Shown: positions 27,260 through 41,791 of the stretch, in pieces | How positions within the stretch are numbered: the stretch's first letter is position 1 | How the letters are laid out: the number at the start of each line of letters is the position of its first letter | Assembly (NCBI GenBank): GCA_019722365.1 | Contig: JADFUC010001633.1 | Span: 104,262-168,261 of the forward strand | Length of the DNA: 64,000 nucleotides | Reading direction: 5' to 3' | Origin: Lithospermum erythrorhizon | Lineage: Eukaryota; Streptophyta; Magnoliopsida; Boraginales; Boraginaceae | Program-made: the position numbers and the translations under genes | The notes under the pieces: model-generated | What the model was told of the DNA's origin: nothing | Database searches by the model: none | Seen by the model: only the letters and a program-made list of their open reading frames with translations

Positions 27260-30134
27260 TCTACCCACCTTGCCAGAAATTTCGTCCCTCGGGGAATTTA
27301 CCGAAATGACACGCGGATAATCTCAGCGTACCTTCGGCAGCCCTTATCAACTAATATCATGACACGCTTGTCACCTACTCAAATTCCCCCAGTATAGTAT
27401 CTGTCTTCGTAGCTCCCATAATATCTTATGTCAATAAACTTAAAGGAAGCGTGACCCTCTTGCATGCTATGATATTGACCGACAAATTTTTACATTCCGA
27501 AACATCATCTTATGCTTCTCCGTAATATATACATTTTTTTGCTTGTATTTACAATTTTCAATCCTAGTGTTATGAACACCCTCGGTTGCCTCCATAATAC
27601 CACCGAGAATTAAAATTCATATCACCGATATCGATCACATCACTCATAGTGGGTAATAAATGCAATACTCCATTTATCGCGATTAAGTTCATTCATGGCG
27701 AATTCCTTATCAATGACTACTTTGACTTATGCATTACACAAATTGTCTACCGACATACGAATGTAGTAATTACCCAAGGTCTCCATGACACAATTAATGT
27801 GTAACTCACCACTGAATCCTCTATCACCCGTTTGTTAACAATTTCACCTTAACCCATGGCTGAATTAGCATTGATTTATGTCCTTTATACCTCCACGAAG
27901 TCTTATGGTTTACTCACCGCGCCAAATTTCCGTGGCCAACACCCGCACCCCTAATTTAATCCTATTGGCCTATTCGCTTGATCCTCTCATAATACCCCAA
28001 TCGTAACGTGCCTTTAATAAACTTATTCAACTCCTTGACCACCATCGACATTATCAATTCTAGCTCCGAGGTTTATGACTCACGCCCAAGTCCTCTACTG
28101 ACTTTAATTCCTCACTATATAATAAGTCCATTTATCACTCACGAGGCTCATTAATTCGACCCAACGTGTATTACTATTTAAAGTGCTAAGATACATTACC
28201 AATTCATGCTAAATATTCCACATTGCACATTAATACCCTTTGATCTTGTCGAGTCTTGAATTCACTTAATGGTACTTCACTAACTCAAATTCCCTGCAAT
28301 TAACCATTGATATACCACCAAAATCAATCATTACTACCCAGGTACCTTTAACATCACTTTCACCTAGGACTTGATGCTTACGTCAATCGTACTTTTCCGA
28401 TTGATAGAGATTCTCTAGTTAATGCTAGCACAGGTATATGTTTATTAACTTTCCCGAACAATTATCAACTAACTTTTAAAACAAGCCGCGTATTTCAACT
28501 TTTAACTCACAAGATCCTCGGTGCCTTTGCCCCGCATAATTATATCTCGATGCCAATAATTTTTCCCCTAACCTAACAATACCTTTACACGTAATCTGCA
28601 TTGCTCTTACCGTTTACCTCTTGATATCTTCTAAAATACATGTATCCGACCAAAACCCTCACCTCCGAACTCTTATTCGATTTCTCTTACAACATTTGAA
28701 CACACATACATTTCCAAAGTTCCAAATCCCCTCACACCGTTTTGCAGTTAGAGCACCTATAGGTTCACCCAACTCCTGCATTCTAAAATAAGGTCCTACT
28801 GCGACAATTCTCACTACTTACTTTTCCTCCAAAATATTTTTAAATATACAACATATTTAATCCCTCTAGACTTATGATTTCATTCCGGAATCGCCCGATC
28901 AACTTTACACCTTTTTTCAAAGAAATCTCCCTTTAATCGATCACCGACCTCTTTTATCATTTTACGAAATTAAACAACTTCCATTTTCATTTATTACAAC
29001 GCTAACTTACTCGCTTCTATCCTACCATCATCCATGCTCTTGACAATGCAGTATTATTTGTCCCCAATTACTCCAAGTATACCAGACAAATTCTTAATTA
29101 TTTTAAAGATCAACATCTTACACCACGATCGAATGATAATCCCTCAAATACATGTCACCCAAAATCCTCCTCAACTCAACCTTTTAATACCCTTGGGTGC
29201 AGCGATTGCACCAAACATCCAACAACTAAGATTCAACACCATAGGAATCCCTTTCAATAGCACCGATATAAATCTGTCTCTCCGTGGTGTCGAGACATAT
29301 TCATCCACGTCCTCGTCTCCAAAGGTTTTATTCGGAGTTACATCCTCGAATAATCATTTACCTATCACAAATATAAACTCCACTCCAGCACCAACTCTTA
29401 TTTAACCATTATGAGATGAACTCAAAACTCTTTCAGCAGCCCGGCCTCGATTTGTATCCATCGACACTCACCATTCCTAATCGACCCACGTTTCCACGTT
29501 TCATTGCAGTACAGATCTAACTGGCGATTGCACTTACTTATAAACCTATTGATATTTCTTTGCAATTCCACCTCAAGTATATGCATTATGCTAATTATCA
29601 CAAGCAGTCACTTAATCACCTCCGGTCCGCCAAAGTTCATAAATGCTCTACACGCTGGCATTGACTATTAAGACAACTCCCCAAAATGATATGCCCATTT
29701 GATATCTCATAATATTTTTGATATCATATATCATATTCTAAACCATAACATGTCTTGTTTCAAAATATACCCCATCAAATATATATAGCAACCCATCGTG
29801 CTGATCTCCATATTATACAGTTACCCGTCTCAGCGTATACGCCATAACCGTATTAACATAATCGGTTCCACTTAGCGTCGTAGTATAATACATCGATCAA
29901 GTAACACCACGAGAACACAAAATTCAGAAGCTAGTCTGCATTAAGACCTTAAATGCAGGTAGGCGAAATCTTCAGGTGAAAATCTTTCAGCGATCCAAGC
30001 AATTTGGAAAAAGAAATGGACTCAAAACCCGAGAATGACTCACTTGCTTGACAACCTGCTTCGCTTTGAAACCTAGGCACGTAACCACCGCAAGACACCA
30101 AGAAAACATAAACCTAAGAACTCACGTACAAAAT
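27260..30134 (-). other. LARD internal region, copy 1 (non-coding)
   Basis: 2.9 kb, low GC, homologous throughout to 33,356-36,208. The longest open frame (29,034-29,405, plus strand) is antisense to the element, is broken in the second copy after ~70 codons and has no recognisable domain, so I do not call it a gene. The primer-binding site expected next to the LTR (~30,115-30,130) is scrambled. Confidence 0.7.
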
Positions 30135-33100
30135 TGCTTGACCCGCCCCGGGTGGCCCGCAGAGAGTTGGGACCGTCATCAACTTGAATAATCAGAGTCA
30201 CCAACGATGGATCCATGATAGCAAAATGACTTCATTTGCTGTGATAAGTAAAACAATACAACTGCGTCCATCGGGTGAAGCCCAACGACACGACCAGAAA
30301 ATAATAATACAAATCTGACGTCAAACAGCGGGTTTACAACATGATTATTATATACAATAAAAACTCAAAAGAAAATAAAAATAATTTGGAGTCTTTAAAG
30401 TCCCATATAGCCATCTTCACGAGATTAACGTAGCTACTCGGCCAAAAGCATCTCGGTCATCCCATGACAACCCTAGGCATAAGGCTTGCTTCCCGTGAGA
30501 ATAGGGAGTCGACTATGAAGGCTAGTGTGAATACAAATATCACGAGGTAATCCACTTTTACACTGGGATAACTCAAGTTCATTACCTATCTAACAACTAT
30601 ACACACCAAAGTATTTATATATTGCTTTTGTAACTCTACCGACATGATAAATCTTTTTCTTAAACTCCAACTAACACCGATAAACCCGCTTTCCGTCAAC
30701 CCACTTACTGCATGATTACAACTTAATCACAGGAAATATCTAATATACAACTCTAACACACAACAAATCGTACAACTCGATGTTCATAGCAGGAATACCC
30801 GCCCATACATACAATCACCACTTTAAAGAAACCTCATAGCTTTCGATTAACTATCATAGTTCATGGCAAAGTGTTACTCAAATCATAGTCACACACCTAC
30901 TTTATTTATCAGAAATATTTTCATAGGAATCTCACATTTGTTTCATTATCTCTTAATACAGCTAAGCAACATATATCTTAAATCAAGGAGATAACCTAAG
31001 CGCCGAATTATCTCCCCCAATTCCTCATTTGGTATATTGAACTTGTCCCACATACTTGATTATCAACGTCGTGATTAGATCGCAACTTATATACTAACAC
31101 ACCTGAATCTCGTTTTCCACCATATATAAAATATCACCAACATCATCTATAGATTAGCATAAACCTCGGTTTATAATGTTTTGTACCCTCTTTACATTCT
31201 CATTCAAATGTTATCTGACCATCAATGCTAACTCAACTCTTATCCTTAAAGAATGTACAACGATGAATACCAACCTAGGATCCACGAGGAAATCTGATAA
31301 TATGATCCATAATCAACCCCAACCTTAATTAGAGCATCAATTCATCCAAGCGACCTCTAATGTAATCAATCACGATATCCATAAGCATTAAATGAGTCTT
31401 GAAATATATAAATAAGATCATAAAACATATCCACAACACCAAAATTCTAAACAACATATAATCTGACCAAATAGACTCAACTGTGACCTCGGCAGCATGA
31501 CTACCCCAACTATACAACCAACCAGCTCCAATCGACTCGGCTTAGCTCAACAGCTCCATCAACGCGATCAATAGTATCAACTCAACAGCTCAACAATAGT
31601 GTCGACTCGACAATGAGTGTCAACTCGGAAACAACTTTCAGCCAAAGGTGTCAGCTCAACAACCACACAACTCGATATAAGTCGGTTCTACAACTAATGC
31701 GCATATAATCAACGCTTTCGGCACTGCGGGGAGAAACTTATGCCCGATGGGCATAAGCTATCACCGAGATAAATAGCGAAGATGCGAAGCAAATCACGAA
31801 TACGTTACTAAAGTGCGAGGGGCAACTCATAATCGTACTAGGAGCGAAGCAGATACCGGACAAATCAACTCAGCAGCAACATCGACTCAACCGACAACAT
31901 CAATTCATATCTGACTCTTCCCTAATACGATGACACCACAAGAAACATCTATACGACTCCTTGAGACCACGAGCCTGGCTTGACAGGGAAATAACAACTT
32001 TCATGCAAAACACCAAAATCATACATTCACGAGGAGGCAAATCTGACCCAGGCCATGCCACGATCAAGCATATATATATAACTTGACACATACGCATCAT
32101 CTCGTACTTAATTGGAATAACGGTGAACATATCCTCAAGACAACTTGACAAGTACAACTTTAAGCATATACTTGCCATGCGATAAGTAAAACTCCCGTGA
32201 GATTAGTACTCACCTTGGCTAGCTAAATAAAACTCCGCGCAATCACAACAGCGGACCTTTACCCATGATCAACGCCTAAAAATATTCAAAATTATAATTA
32301 CTACTTATAATACAACTAATAATATAACATTCTACCTACATATATAATCTCATACCGATACCCAAAATAACTTGACAAAGTTCCCCTACAACCTTATTCC
32401 AACTTAAGTTCGCGACCTTTCCTATTAATGATCGAGTTCCAATTACTAGTTTCAAAGACCCTAACATTCCGATATAAACAACTAATCATCACATTTCGAA
32501 TAATCTTTAATCTCAAATCAATTCACTATCCAACTTACAAAACTCGTAATATCCGAACATTCTCTAATCACCTCAAAATCATAACTTACACCTCAAAACA
32601 ATCCTAAATAAAGTCCAAGAGTACATTTCTATCATTTAAGCACCATTTAGAAAAACTCTACAAAAGTCAACAAAAAGTACAACTATGATACTCAACATTT
32701 TTCAACCCAGCTGTCGATAATTATCAAAACTGTTATCAAATTAATCTAAACATATAAATTCTATAACATAATAAACACTTCAAAGCTCAAAAGTCAACTC
32801 AAATTCTCAAAAGTCAACATCCTCTAACTCAAAAATACTCCAAAAGAGATTTGAACTTTCTTACCTCCAAAGCGTAGAGAATGTCTAGGGGAATCTCTCC
32901 GAGAGAGGATTTGGGACCAAGCTCGCCAAATGAGGAAGAAAATTAGAAAAAAAATTTTGAAAGGTGAAACTTAAGGGGAATTTAGAAGCCTAGGAATGGA
33001 GGAAGAAAGAAGATTATTTGGATGATGATGACTAAGCTAAAGGATAAGGATAAAAGGTGTCGTGGGGTCCGCACCAAAAATATCTAAAAACTTACCCGTT

Positions 33101-33355
33101 TTCCGTTCGGTTTTCGGCTTAATTCTCGTCTCGATTTAACAACACAACTCAAATATAAATTTAACTTCTAACTTTGAGAATAATATCATTTAAATTTCAA
33201 TTAAAACTTTACAAAATACTCAAAACCGAAATATACTACCGGCCATTAATTTGCTGTGGCCCCATTATTAGAGCTCCGATTTTTTTTTCAAATACTCCAC
33301 CGAGCAACTAGTATACTATTTCAAGTAATATTGATGCGAAGACGAGTTATTCACA
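30135..33355 (-). repeat. LARD LTR copy 2 (shared, middle)
   Basis: 3221 bp. On the minus strand it starts TGTGAATAACTCG after gtgggtagac and ends AGCA. It serves as the 3' LTR of one unit and the 5' LTR of the next. Confidence 0.82.
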
Positions 33356-36208
33356 GTCTACCCACCTTATAAAATTTCGTCCCTGAAATTTACTCGAGAA
33401 ACAACTTGCGGAATGTCTCAGCGTACCTTTCGACACGCCCTTATGAAATATAAAGCGACATACATCACCTACTCAAATTCGATTATAGTATCATCTTACG
33501 TAGCTCCGTAATATCTTGTAATGATAAACTTAATGCAGTGACCCTCTTACACCATAACACAACATTCAAACAACAAATTTTTCTGTTCCAACTTATCATC
33601 TTATGTACTCCGTAATATATATATTGCTTTGTTTGTTATGAACACCCTCAGTTGCCTCCATAGTAACACTAAAATTAAAATTCCTTATCACCGTCTCGAT
33701 CACATCCACTCTCATAGTATCATCACTTAATACTCCATTACTCTGACTGATTAAGTTCATTCATGGCCGAATTCCCATATCAATGACTCGCTAACTTATG
33801 CATTACCACAAATTGTCACCGACATATGAATGTAGTAATTACCCAAGGTCTCCGACATACAATTAATGTGCTTAACTCACCCTTTGAATCCTCTATCACT
33901 AGTTTGTTAACAATTTCCACGCTTAACCACTTATTGACATTAACTTGTTGATTTATGTCTTCATAACCTTGCTTATCCACAGTCTTATGGTTTTACTACT
34001 TACGCAAATTTCCGTAACGCCGCACCCCTAATTTAATCCTATTGGCCCTATTACTTGATCCTCTCATAATACCCCAATAAAGTAACCTTTAATAAACTTC
34101 TATTCAACTCCTTGACCACCGTGACATTATCAATTCCTAAGCTCCCATGAGTTTATGACTCCATAAGTCCTCTACGTTTAATTCTCGCTTATAATAAGTC
34201 CATTTATCCACTTTCACGAGGCTCATTGAAATTGACAGCATGCTTGTTCTCTTCCCGGTACTACTAGATACATTACCAATTCATCACCTAAATATTCCAC
34301 CATGCACATTAATACCCTTTGATCTTATCGAGTCTTAATTACTTAGTAGTACTTCACTAACTCAAATTCCACAATTAACCGGTAAAACCATTACACTTTG
34401 AAAATCAATCATTACTGCAGTACCTTTAACACTCTCACTTTCACCTAGGGCTTGATGCTTAAATCAATCATACTTTTCAGTGATAGAGATTCTCTAGTAA
34501 TGCTACTTTGGTATATGTTTGTAACTTCGAACAATTATCGACTTCTTTAAAGCAACCTGTATTTTAGCTTTTAACTCCGCAAGATCCTCAGGTGCACCGC
34601 CGCATAATTATCATCTCCGATACTTAATAATTTTTTTCCTAACCCAACAATACCACACTACCTGTAACCACATTGCTCTTACCGTCACCTACTTGATATA
34701 CTTCATCTATATCAAACGAAACGCTCCTCCGAACTCTTATTCGATTTCTCTTTACAACTTGTTTGAACACATGCATTCCAACGTTCCAAATCCCCACTCA
34801 CACGTTTTTACGATTCGACACCTACTTAGGTTCTGACTCCACGCATTCTAAAATAAAGGTCCCTACTAGACAATTCTCACTAACACTTTTCCTCCAAAAT
34901 ATTTTTTTAAATATGCAACCTATTTGATCCCTAAAACGACTTAGTTTCATTTCGGAATCGCCCGATCAACTTTACACCTTTTTCAAAGAAATTTCCACTT
35001 TGTCAATCTAAAGCCTCTTTGCCATTTACGAAATTAAACAACTTCCATTTCATTTTTTATTACAAACGCTAACCTCCTTCACTGCTCACTCTCGCATCCA
35101 TTACTCCAGCGAACAATGCAGTATTATTTGTCCCCAATTACTCCAAGTATACCAGACAAATTCTTAATTATTTTAAAGATCAACATCTTACACCACGATC
35201 AAATGCTAATCCCTCAAATACATGTCACCCAAAATCCTCCTCAACTCAACCTTTTAATACCCTTAAGTTCACACAATTGCACCAACTTGTCAACAACTTC
35301 AAATTCAACACCACGGAATCCCTTTCAATAACTTCCCGATATTAATCTGTCTCTCCCGTAAATTGTCGAACATATTCATCCACATCTCATCTCCAAAGGT
35401 TTCAACTCAGAGTTTACATCCTCAAGAATAATCATTTACCTATCACAAATATAAACTCCACTCAACCACCAACTCTTATTTAACCATTATTAACAGATGA
35501 ACTCAAAACTCTTTTCTTATTCAGCCTCGATTTGTATCCATCCTGACTTACTCACCATTCCTAATCAACCCACGTTTCACATTTCATTATAGTCACACAT
35601 CTCTTTTAACCAGTACCCTTACTTATAAACCTATTGATATTCTTTACAATTCCACCTCAAGTATATCGTATGCTAATTATCACCGGCCAGTCCTTAATAC
35701 TCCGGTCATAAAGTCCTCATTATCACTCTACCACCACATCAACTATTAAGACACTCCCCAAAAATATACTTCACCCCAATATCTCATAATATTACTGATA
35801 TCATATATCATATTCTAACCCATAACATGTCTTGTTTCAAAATATACCCCATCATATATATATAGCAACCCATGCATTTGTCTCCATATTATACAATTTA
35901 CCCGTCAACATATACATATAGCTCAACGTACGTCATATTAACATAATCAGTTCACACATCTCATAGTATAATACATCTCAATCGAGTAACACCACAAGAA
36001 CACAAAATTCAAGGTAGTCACCAAAATGCAAGACTAGCCGTGCGAGTCGACGAAATCTTCTAGTGGCGTCCACCAGCGTTAATTTGGAAAGAGCTGGACT
36101 CAAAACGAGAAGGGCAGCTCACACAACAACTTTTCGCACCACAGGAAACCTAGGCACATAACCACAGAAGACACCAAGAGAACATAACCTAGGCTCTGAT
36201 ACCAAAAT
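33356..36208 (-). other. LARD internal region, copy 2 (non-coding)
   Basis: Homologous to 27,260-30,134. Same lack of gag or pol motifs. It contains the best-preserved primer-binding site at its minus-strand start. Confidence 0.72.
36192..36204 (-). promoter_or_regulatory. Primer-binding site (initiator Met tRNA type)
   Basis: The minus strand reads TGGTATCAGAGCC four bases after the LTR end. This is the standard plant retroelement site complementary to the 3' end of initiator Met tRNA and it fixes the minus orientation of the array. Confidence 0.85.
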
Positions 36209-39024
36209 TGCTTCCGCCCGGTGGCCCCCGGAGTTGGGACCATATTGACTTAGAATAATCGAGTCACCAACGATGGATCACAATAGAAAAATGACTTCAT
36301 TTAACATGATAAATAAAACAATACAACAATCCATGGGGTGAACTAGCGACACCACAACCAACTGAAAATAATAATACAAATCTGACATCAAACAACGGGT
36401 TTTTACAACATATGATTATTATATACAATAAAACTCAAAAGAAAATAAAATGTAATTTGTGGAGGTCTTGAGTCACCATCGCCATGCGAGATTAACGTAG
36501 CTACTCGGCCCAAAGCTTATCCCATGACAACCTAGGCATAAGGCCGCCCGCCCATCGGGAATAGAGAGTCGGCTAGCAAGAAATTTGAGTGAATACAAAT
36601 ATCACGAGTAATCCGCTGGCTGCATACACCTGAGGGATAACTCAAGTTTCATTTACCTATCTAACAACTATACACCAAAAGTATTATATATTTTCTATGC
36701 TACTCTACGCAGCAGTAAATCTTTTTGGCTTGGCCCACTCAAGTGATTAGATCACAACTTATAGACCAACACACCCGAATCTAATTTTTCCAACATATAA
36801 AATATCATCAACATCATCTATAAATTAGCATAACTTTGGTTTATAATATTCTTGTACTTACTGTTCTCATTCTAATGTTACCTCAACCATCAATCAACTC
36901 AACTTTTTAACCTTGGAAGATATTACAACGATGAATACCAACCTAGGATCCACAAGGAAATCATTAATATGAACCATAATCGACCCCAACCTTAATTCGA
37001 CATCAATTCGTGAGCAACCTCTAATGTAATCAATGCGATATCCATAAGCGATGAAGCTAGGTCATAAAATATATAAATGAGTCGTAAAACATATCGCAAC
37101 ACCAAAAGTCTAAACAACATATAATACAACCACATAGACTCAACTACTTGACCCGACAAGCGCTGACTACCCAACTTCTCTGACCAACCCGCTCAGTCGG
37201 CTAAATGACTCAACAACTCCGCCAGCGCGATCAATAGTATCAACTCAACAGCTCAACTTAGCCAAGGTGTCAAGCTCCAACAGCCAGTGTAAGCTCAACA
37301 ACTCAACAAGGTGTCAGCTCAACAACCCTACAACTCAATATGAAGTCCAGTTTCTACACAACTAATGCGCCTAATCCAACCTCGGCCTGCGGGGAGAGAG
37401 CTTATGCCCGTCGGCCTTAAAAATTATCACCCGAATCGTAGCAGTGCGAGCAATCACCGAATCGTTACTAAGTGCAGGGGCAGCTCACCCAAATGTTACT
37501 AGGAGCGAAGCAAGATGCCGGACAAATCAACTCAACGGGCAACATCGAAGCTCAACCCGACAACGTCAACTTTCATGCTCTGACTTCTTCCTAATACATT
37601 TCGGCACCACCACAAACATCTATAGAGCTCATGAGACCACCGACACAAACCAACAGAAATAACTTAACTTTTATGCAAAACACCAAAATCATACATTACG
37701 AGGGAGGCAAATCTGACTGACCAAAGCGCGCGATCAGCCCATATACTTATATAACTTGACACATACGCATCATCGTATAGTGGAATAACGGTGAACATAT
37801 CCTCAAGACAGCAGCAAGTACAACAACATATGCCTTACATGCGATAAGTACAAAACTCACGTGAGATTAATCTCCCGCTTAGCTAGCTAAATAAAACTCC
37901 GGCTCGATCGCGGCGGACGCTTTACCCACGTGATCAACGCCTAAAACATTCAAAATTATAATTACTACTTATAACACAACTAATATGCTAGCATTCTACC
38001 TACATATATGAAAATACCGTACGATACCCCCAAAATAACCCAACAAAAGTTCCCCGACAGCCTTATTCGACTTAAGTTAGCAGCACTTTCCTATTAATGA
38101 TCAGTTCCGATTACTAGTTTCAAAGGTCCTAATGTTCCGATATTAACAACTAATCATCACATTTCTAATCATCTTTGTCTCAAATCAATGCACTATCCAG
38201 CTTACAAAACTGCGTAATATCAAGACATTCTCCCCAATCACCTCAAAATCACAGCTTACACCTCAAAACGAGCCTAAATCAAGTCGAGAGTACGCCACAT
38301 CATTTAAACACCATTTAGAAAAACTCTACAAAAGTCAACAAAAGTCAACTATATTCTTCAACATTTTCAACTCTATAATCGATAATTATCAAGCTATTTA
38401 TACGATAATCTAAGCTTATATGAAACAATTCTATAACATAATAAACATCAAAGCTCAAAGTCAACTCAAATTCTCAAGAAGTCAACATCCCTCTAACTCA
38501 AGAGGAAATACTCCAAAAAGGAATTTGAACTTTCTTACCTCAAAGCGTAGAGAATGTCTCGAGAGGGAATCTCTCAGAAAGTTTCGGGACCAAAGCTCGC
38601 CAAATGAGGAAGAAAATTGAAAAAAAAAAGAAATTTTTGGGGAGTGAAACTTAAAAGCCAATTCGGCCATTAAGATGGAGGAAAGAAAAGAAGATGATTT
38701 GGATGATGTTAATGACCCAAACAGGATAAGTATAAAAGGTCTAGAGTAGAGTCCTTTAAAAATATCTAAATTTTCGCTTTCGTTCAGTTTCGGTTTAGTT
38801 TACAAATCTCGGTTTGTACTTTCAGCTCCAACATAAATTTAGCCAACCCCAAATAATATCATTCCATTCAATTAAAACTTTAAAATGCCAAAACGAAATA
38901 TACTACCGGCCAGAGCCGATTATTTTATTTCGACTATTCGACTCGATTTTTTTTTTTTTTTTCAAATCGCACCGAGCAGCTGGTATACTATTTCAATAAT
39001 ATTTATGCAGACGAGTTATTCTGA
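36209..39024 (-). repeat. LARD LTR copy 3 (5' LTR) with ~0.4 kb deletion
   Basis: Homologous to the other two but 2816 bp. Around 36,722-36,745 the sequence jumps from the taaatcttttt block directly to the aagtgattagatcacaactt block, skipping ~400 bp present in copy 2 (~30,655-31,070). Confidence 0.8.
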
Positions 39025-39639
39025 TTGATTGGAGAGGATCAAAGTTGATACAATGACACGCGAGGGCTGTGCCAGGCGGATAAGAAGAAATATCTTGTCG
39101 TCGCGGGTGGACTTGCCCTTGAGATTGGAATCATGTGTTTTTGAGGATATCGCCATGGAAAGAATGTGTCTGCGGTTTGGGAGGAAAGGAAAATTGAGTC
39201 CCGTTTTATTGGACCGTTTGAGATCTTGGCGAGAGTAGGACTAGTAACCCCCAGTTTAAGCGTTTACCTCCGGAGTTAGACGGGGAATTACAATGTATTC
39301 CATGTGTAGGTACTGAGGAAGTATATTCGGATGAGTCGCACATTCTGCTTCGGTACCGGTGGAACTTGAAGGAGGATCTCACCTTTGAGGCTCCGGTGAG
39401 AGTTCTTGATCGGAAGGAAAGGTATTGAGGAACAAAGTGGTGGCCTTGGTGAAGTGTTGAGGAGGAATCAATGCGTAGAGGAGGCGACATGGGAGCGAGG
39501 GGCGATGAAATTCGACACTTAGCTGTTCACGTAGAAGTTGGATTCCAAATTTTTTTGGTTTCCTTCTGTGGTTTTGAGAGTTGCCATTAGTTGTTCGTGA
39601 TCGTCGATTTGGTCGAAATTCTTATTAGATGGTGGAGAT
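39025..39639 (+). pseudogene. Gypsy B pol C-terminal end (after the LARD array)
   Basis: Resumes the gypsy pol with the region just before and including the family's C-terminal block: [12 protein letters not shown] (~39,168-39,205), FIGPFEILARVG in a shifted frame (~39,205-39,240), then an FHVSVLRKY-like part (~39,298-39,330) and an EELTFE/APVRILDRKE-like part (~39,375-39,420). Frameshifts separate the blocks. It ends next to the 3' LTR at 39,640. Confidence 0.78.
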
Positions 39640-41786
39640 TGTAATAACCCGTTACATCTAAGCCGGTTTGTTAAATTATATTTACATAGGTCGGTGGTGG
39701 GACCGGAGATGATATCAATAATTTCGGAATAGTATAGATAACTATAGAGGCAGTATGAGATGAGTAGTAACTCGGGAATAACACAATTGAGAGTGGTTTG
39801 ATTAAGATTTAAGTACGGAGAAGTGGAGAAATTAACCGAAACCGAACGAAACTTAATTTTTCCCTCTAAATGTCGACTGACCTTATCCACACTATTCATC
39901 ATCTTCATCACAAAAACCACTTCTCACTCCCCTTGATTTTTTCTTCTATTTTTCTTCTGTCTGAAAGCTTTATTTCAAAATTTCTTGGAGAGTTTCCCTC
40001 TACGTCATCCTACGTTTTAAGGTAAGAAAGCTCGAACCTTTTGGAGTATTTCATGAGTCTTGAAGATGTTGATTTTTTGTTACTTAAGGTTGACATGGGT
40101 TTGAAAGTTGATAATGGTATAGAATCGCCATCTAAGCTTAGGTTATGATATAAGAGGTGATATGATCGATATATAGGGGTTTTAAATGTGTTTAGAATTA
40201 TAAGTTGACTTTAGTTGAGTTTGACTTTTCAACGGTTTTAATATGGTATAAGTGCTCTTTGAACTTTTATTATAGATTGTTTTTGAGGTGAAGGTTAGGA
40301 GTTTATATCGATTAGAATATTAGGAATAAAATGAGTTTTGTAGAGAGTTTGAGTAGTTAAATGGGTTTTGAGATTAAAGGTAGTTTAGAAGCTGGGATGA
40401 TTGAGATTCCCATTGTCTCGAGCTTTACTTGGTTTTTTGAAACTAGTAATTGGAACTCGATCATTAAAATGAAAAGTTGTGAATTTAAAGTTAATTTAAT
40501 GTTATAATGGGAACTTTCGTTGGAGTTATTTTTGGGAAATATAAATATAGGGGCAAAATATATAGAGTAGAGATGCTATATTACTAGTTGTATATTATAA
40601 GTAGTAATTACCAATTTTGAATCTTGTTTAGCGTTGATCGTAGGAAAAGGTCCGTTGTTGTGATTACCAAGGAGTTTTTTATATAGCTAGCCGAGGTGAG
40701 TATCTATCTCACGGGTGTTCATTAACTACTTACGATACTTGGATATGTGTGTGTATGTATGTAATTTTGTGTTAAATTACTTATATGTTGAATATAAATT
40801 TGTGGGTTGATTTGTTGGGTTGTGTATGTGTCTCATGGAGTCGTATAAATCTTGAGTAGGTCGGTCGTATTAGGAAAGAGTTACTATGAGTTATGGTATT
40901 TGTTGAGTTGTATTGTCGATATTTTCCTTAATAACTTTGGGTATAAGTGCGGTGTTTTTGCTTCGTGCACCGTTTCGATTCGGTGAGGAAATGGCACAAT
41001 AAACGGTATAAGTTACTGCGAGGTGAAATTGATGCCATTAGTGTAAATCGAGGACTTATGAAGTTGTTGGTTATTGAGTTGACAAAATGTTGAGTTGTTG
41101 AGATGATGACCCGGGGTGTTGAACAACGATGTGCGTCGTTAGCCGATTTACAGTAGAGTACGTCCAGTGATTGTTGCGCATTATTGCGGTCTTTCTTGAA
41201 GTAATAGATTTTGTTATTGTTGGTGTCATTATTTTGGAATGTTATGGTAGTGGCGAGATTTGTTATGAACACTCTGAAATAGTAATGATATTAGGATTGC
41301 CCAATGACTTTATATTAGTCTTAGGTTGAATAATATTATGTACTACTTAACTATTGTATACGATATCAAGCTACTTTGGTACACTATCGTGATTGGAGGT
41401 TGGAATTCCATTTCTTCCAGATATTTATTCACTAAGCTTATGGCTTACACCCTGATATTAAGCTGGGCTGCAATTTTGTTGCTAGGTTGAAAGGTGGTCT
41501 TTGTTCGTCTTCGGGCTTGTAGTTCGGTTGTCTAAATAGTTGTTGTTTTGGGATTTATAATTTGTTAGCCTTTGATTTTGTACTTGGGAGATATGTTGTA
41601 TGTTTGTTGCCATGATTGTTTCTTTTCTTAAAAACTATTTTCACATTACATATTATTTTATTGAGTTGTGTCAAGGCAGGGGTGTCTTTTAAATTTGAGT
41701 AATCCATCGATTGGTGACTGCGGTGTCGGGGATTTAGAGGCGATTCTAACTTTTCGAGGCGTACGACTTGGGACGAATTCGTTACA
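39640..41786 (+). repeat. Gypsy B 3' LTR
   Basis: 2147 bp, TGTAATAACCCGTTACAT...GTTACA, followed by the AGTTT duplication. Homologous to 18,343-20,638. Confidence 0.88.
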
Positions 41787-41791
41787 AGTTT
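41787..41791. repeat. Target-site duplication of gypsy B (right)
   Basis: AGTTT, identical to 18,338-18,342. Confidence 0.85.

Larger units (their letters stand above)
24024..39024 (-). mobile_element. LARD-like non-autonomous retrotransposon array: LTR-int-LTR-int-LTR
   Basis: Three LTR copies (24,024-27,259; 30,135-33,355; 36,209-39,024) alternate with two internal copies (27,260-30,134; 33,356-36,208), all on the minus strand, with a repeat period of ~6.1 kb. A tRNA-Met-type primer-binding site sits next to the outer 5' LTR (36,204-36,192), and a polypurine-like gtgggtaga precedes each LTR start (27,275 and 33,365 regions). No gag, protease, RT or integrase motif was found in either internal copy, which fits a large retrotransposon derivative. 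The array interrupts gypsy B between its integrase C-terminal part and its pol end. The left boundary is approximate and no clear target duplication was found. Confidence 0.8.
18343..41786 (+). mobile_element. Ty3/gypsy element B, full span with 5-bp target duplication
   Basis: Both ends are defined: LTRs 18,343-20,638 and 39,640-41,786, each TG...CA (start TGyAATAACCCGTTACAT, end GTTACA), flanked by AGTTT. The internal region keeps gag-pol remnants (20,780-24,020) and the pol C-terminal end (39,040-39,520). Between them lies a 15-kb minus-strand LARD array. Right after the 5' LTR, 20,639-20,660 is a decayed primer-binding site (attttaattatcggagagtag against attttggtatcagagcctag at the LARD site). 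Lineage: long LTRs and the integrase C-terminal sequence suggest a chromovirus of the Tekay/Del type; this is inference. Confidence 0.9.

Noticed and set aside
29034..29405. 123-codon plus-strand open frame in the LARD internal region, partly kept in the second copy (35,116-35,331)
   Set aside because: It is antisense to the element, disrupted in the second copy after ~70 codons, and has no recognisable domain. The similarity follows simply from the DNA repeat.
24024..39024. Satellite or CRISPR-like array
   Set aside because: The repeat unit is 6.1 kb with LTR, primer-binding and polypurine sites; it is a retroelement array, not a satellite or CRISPR.
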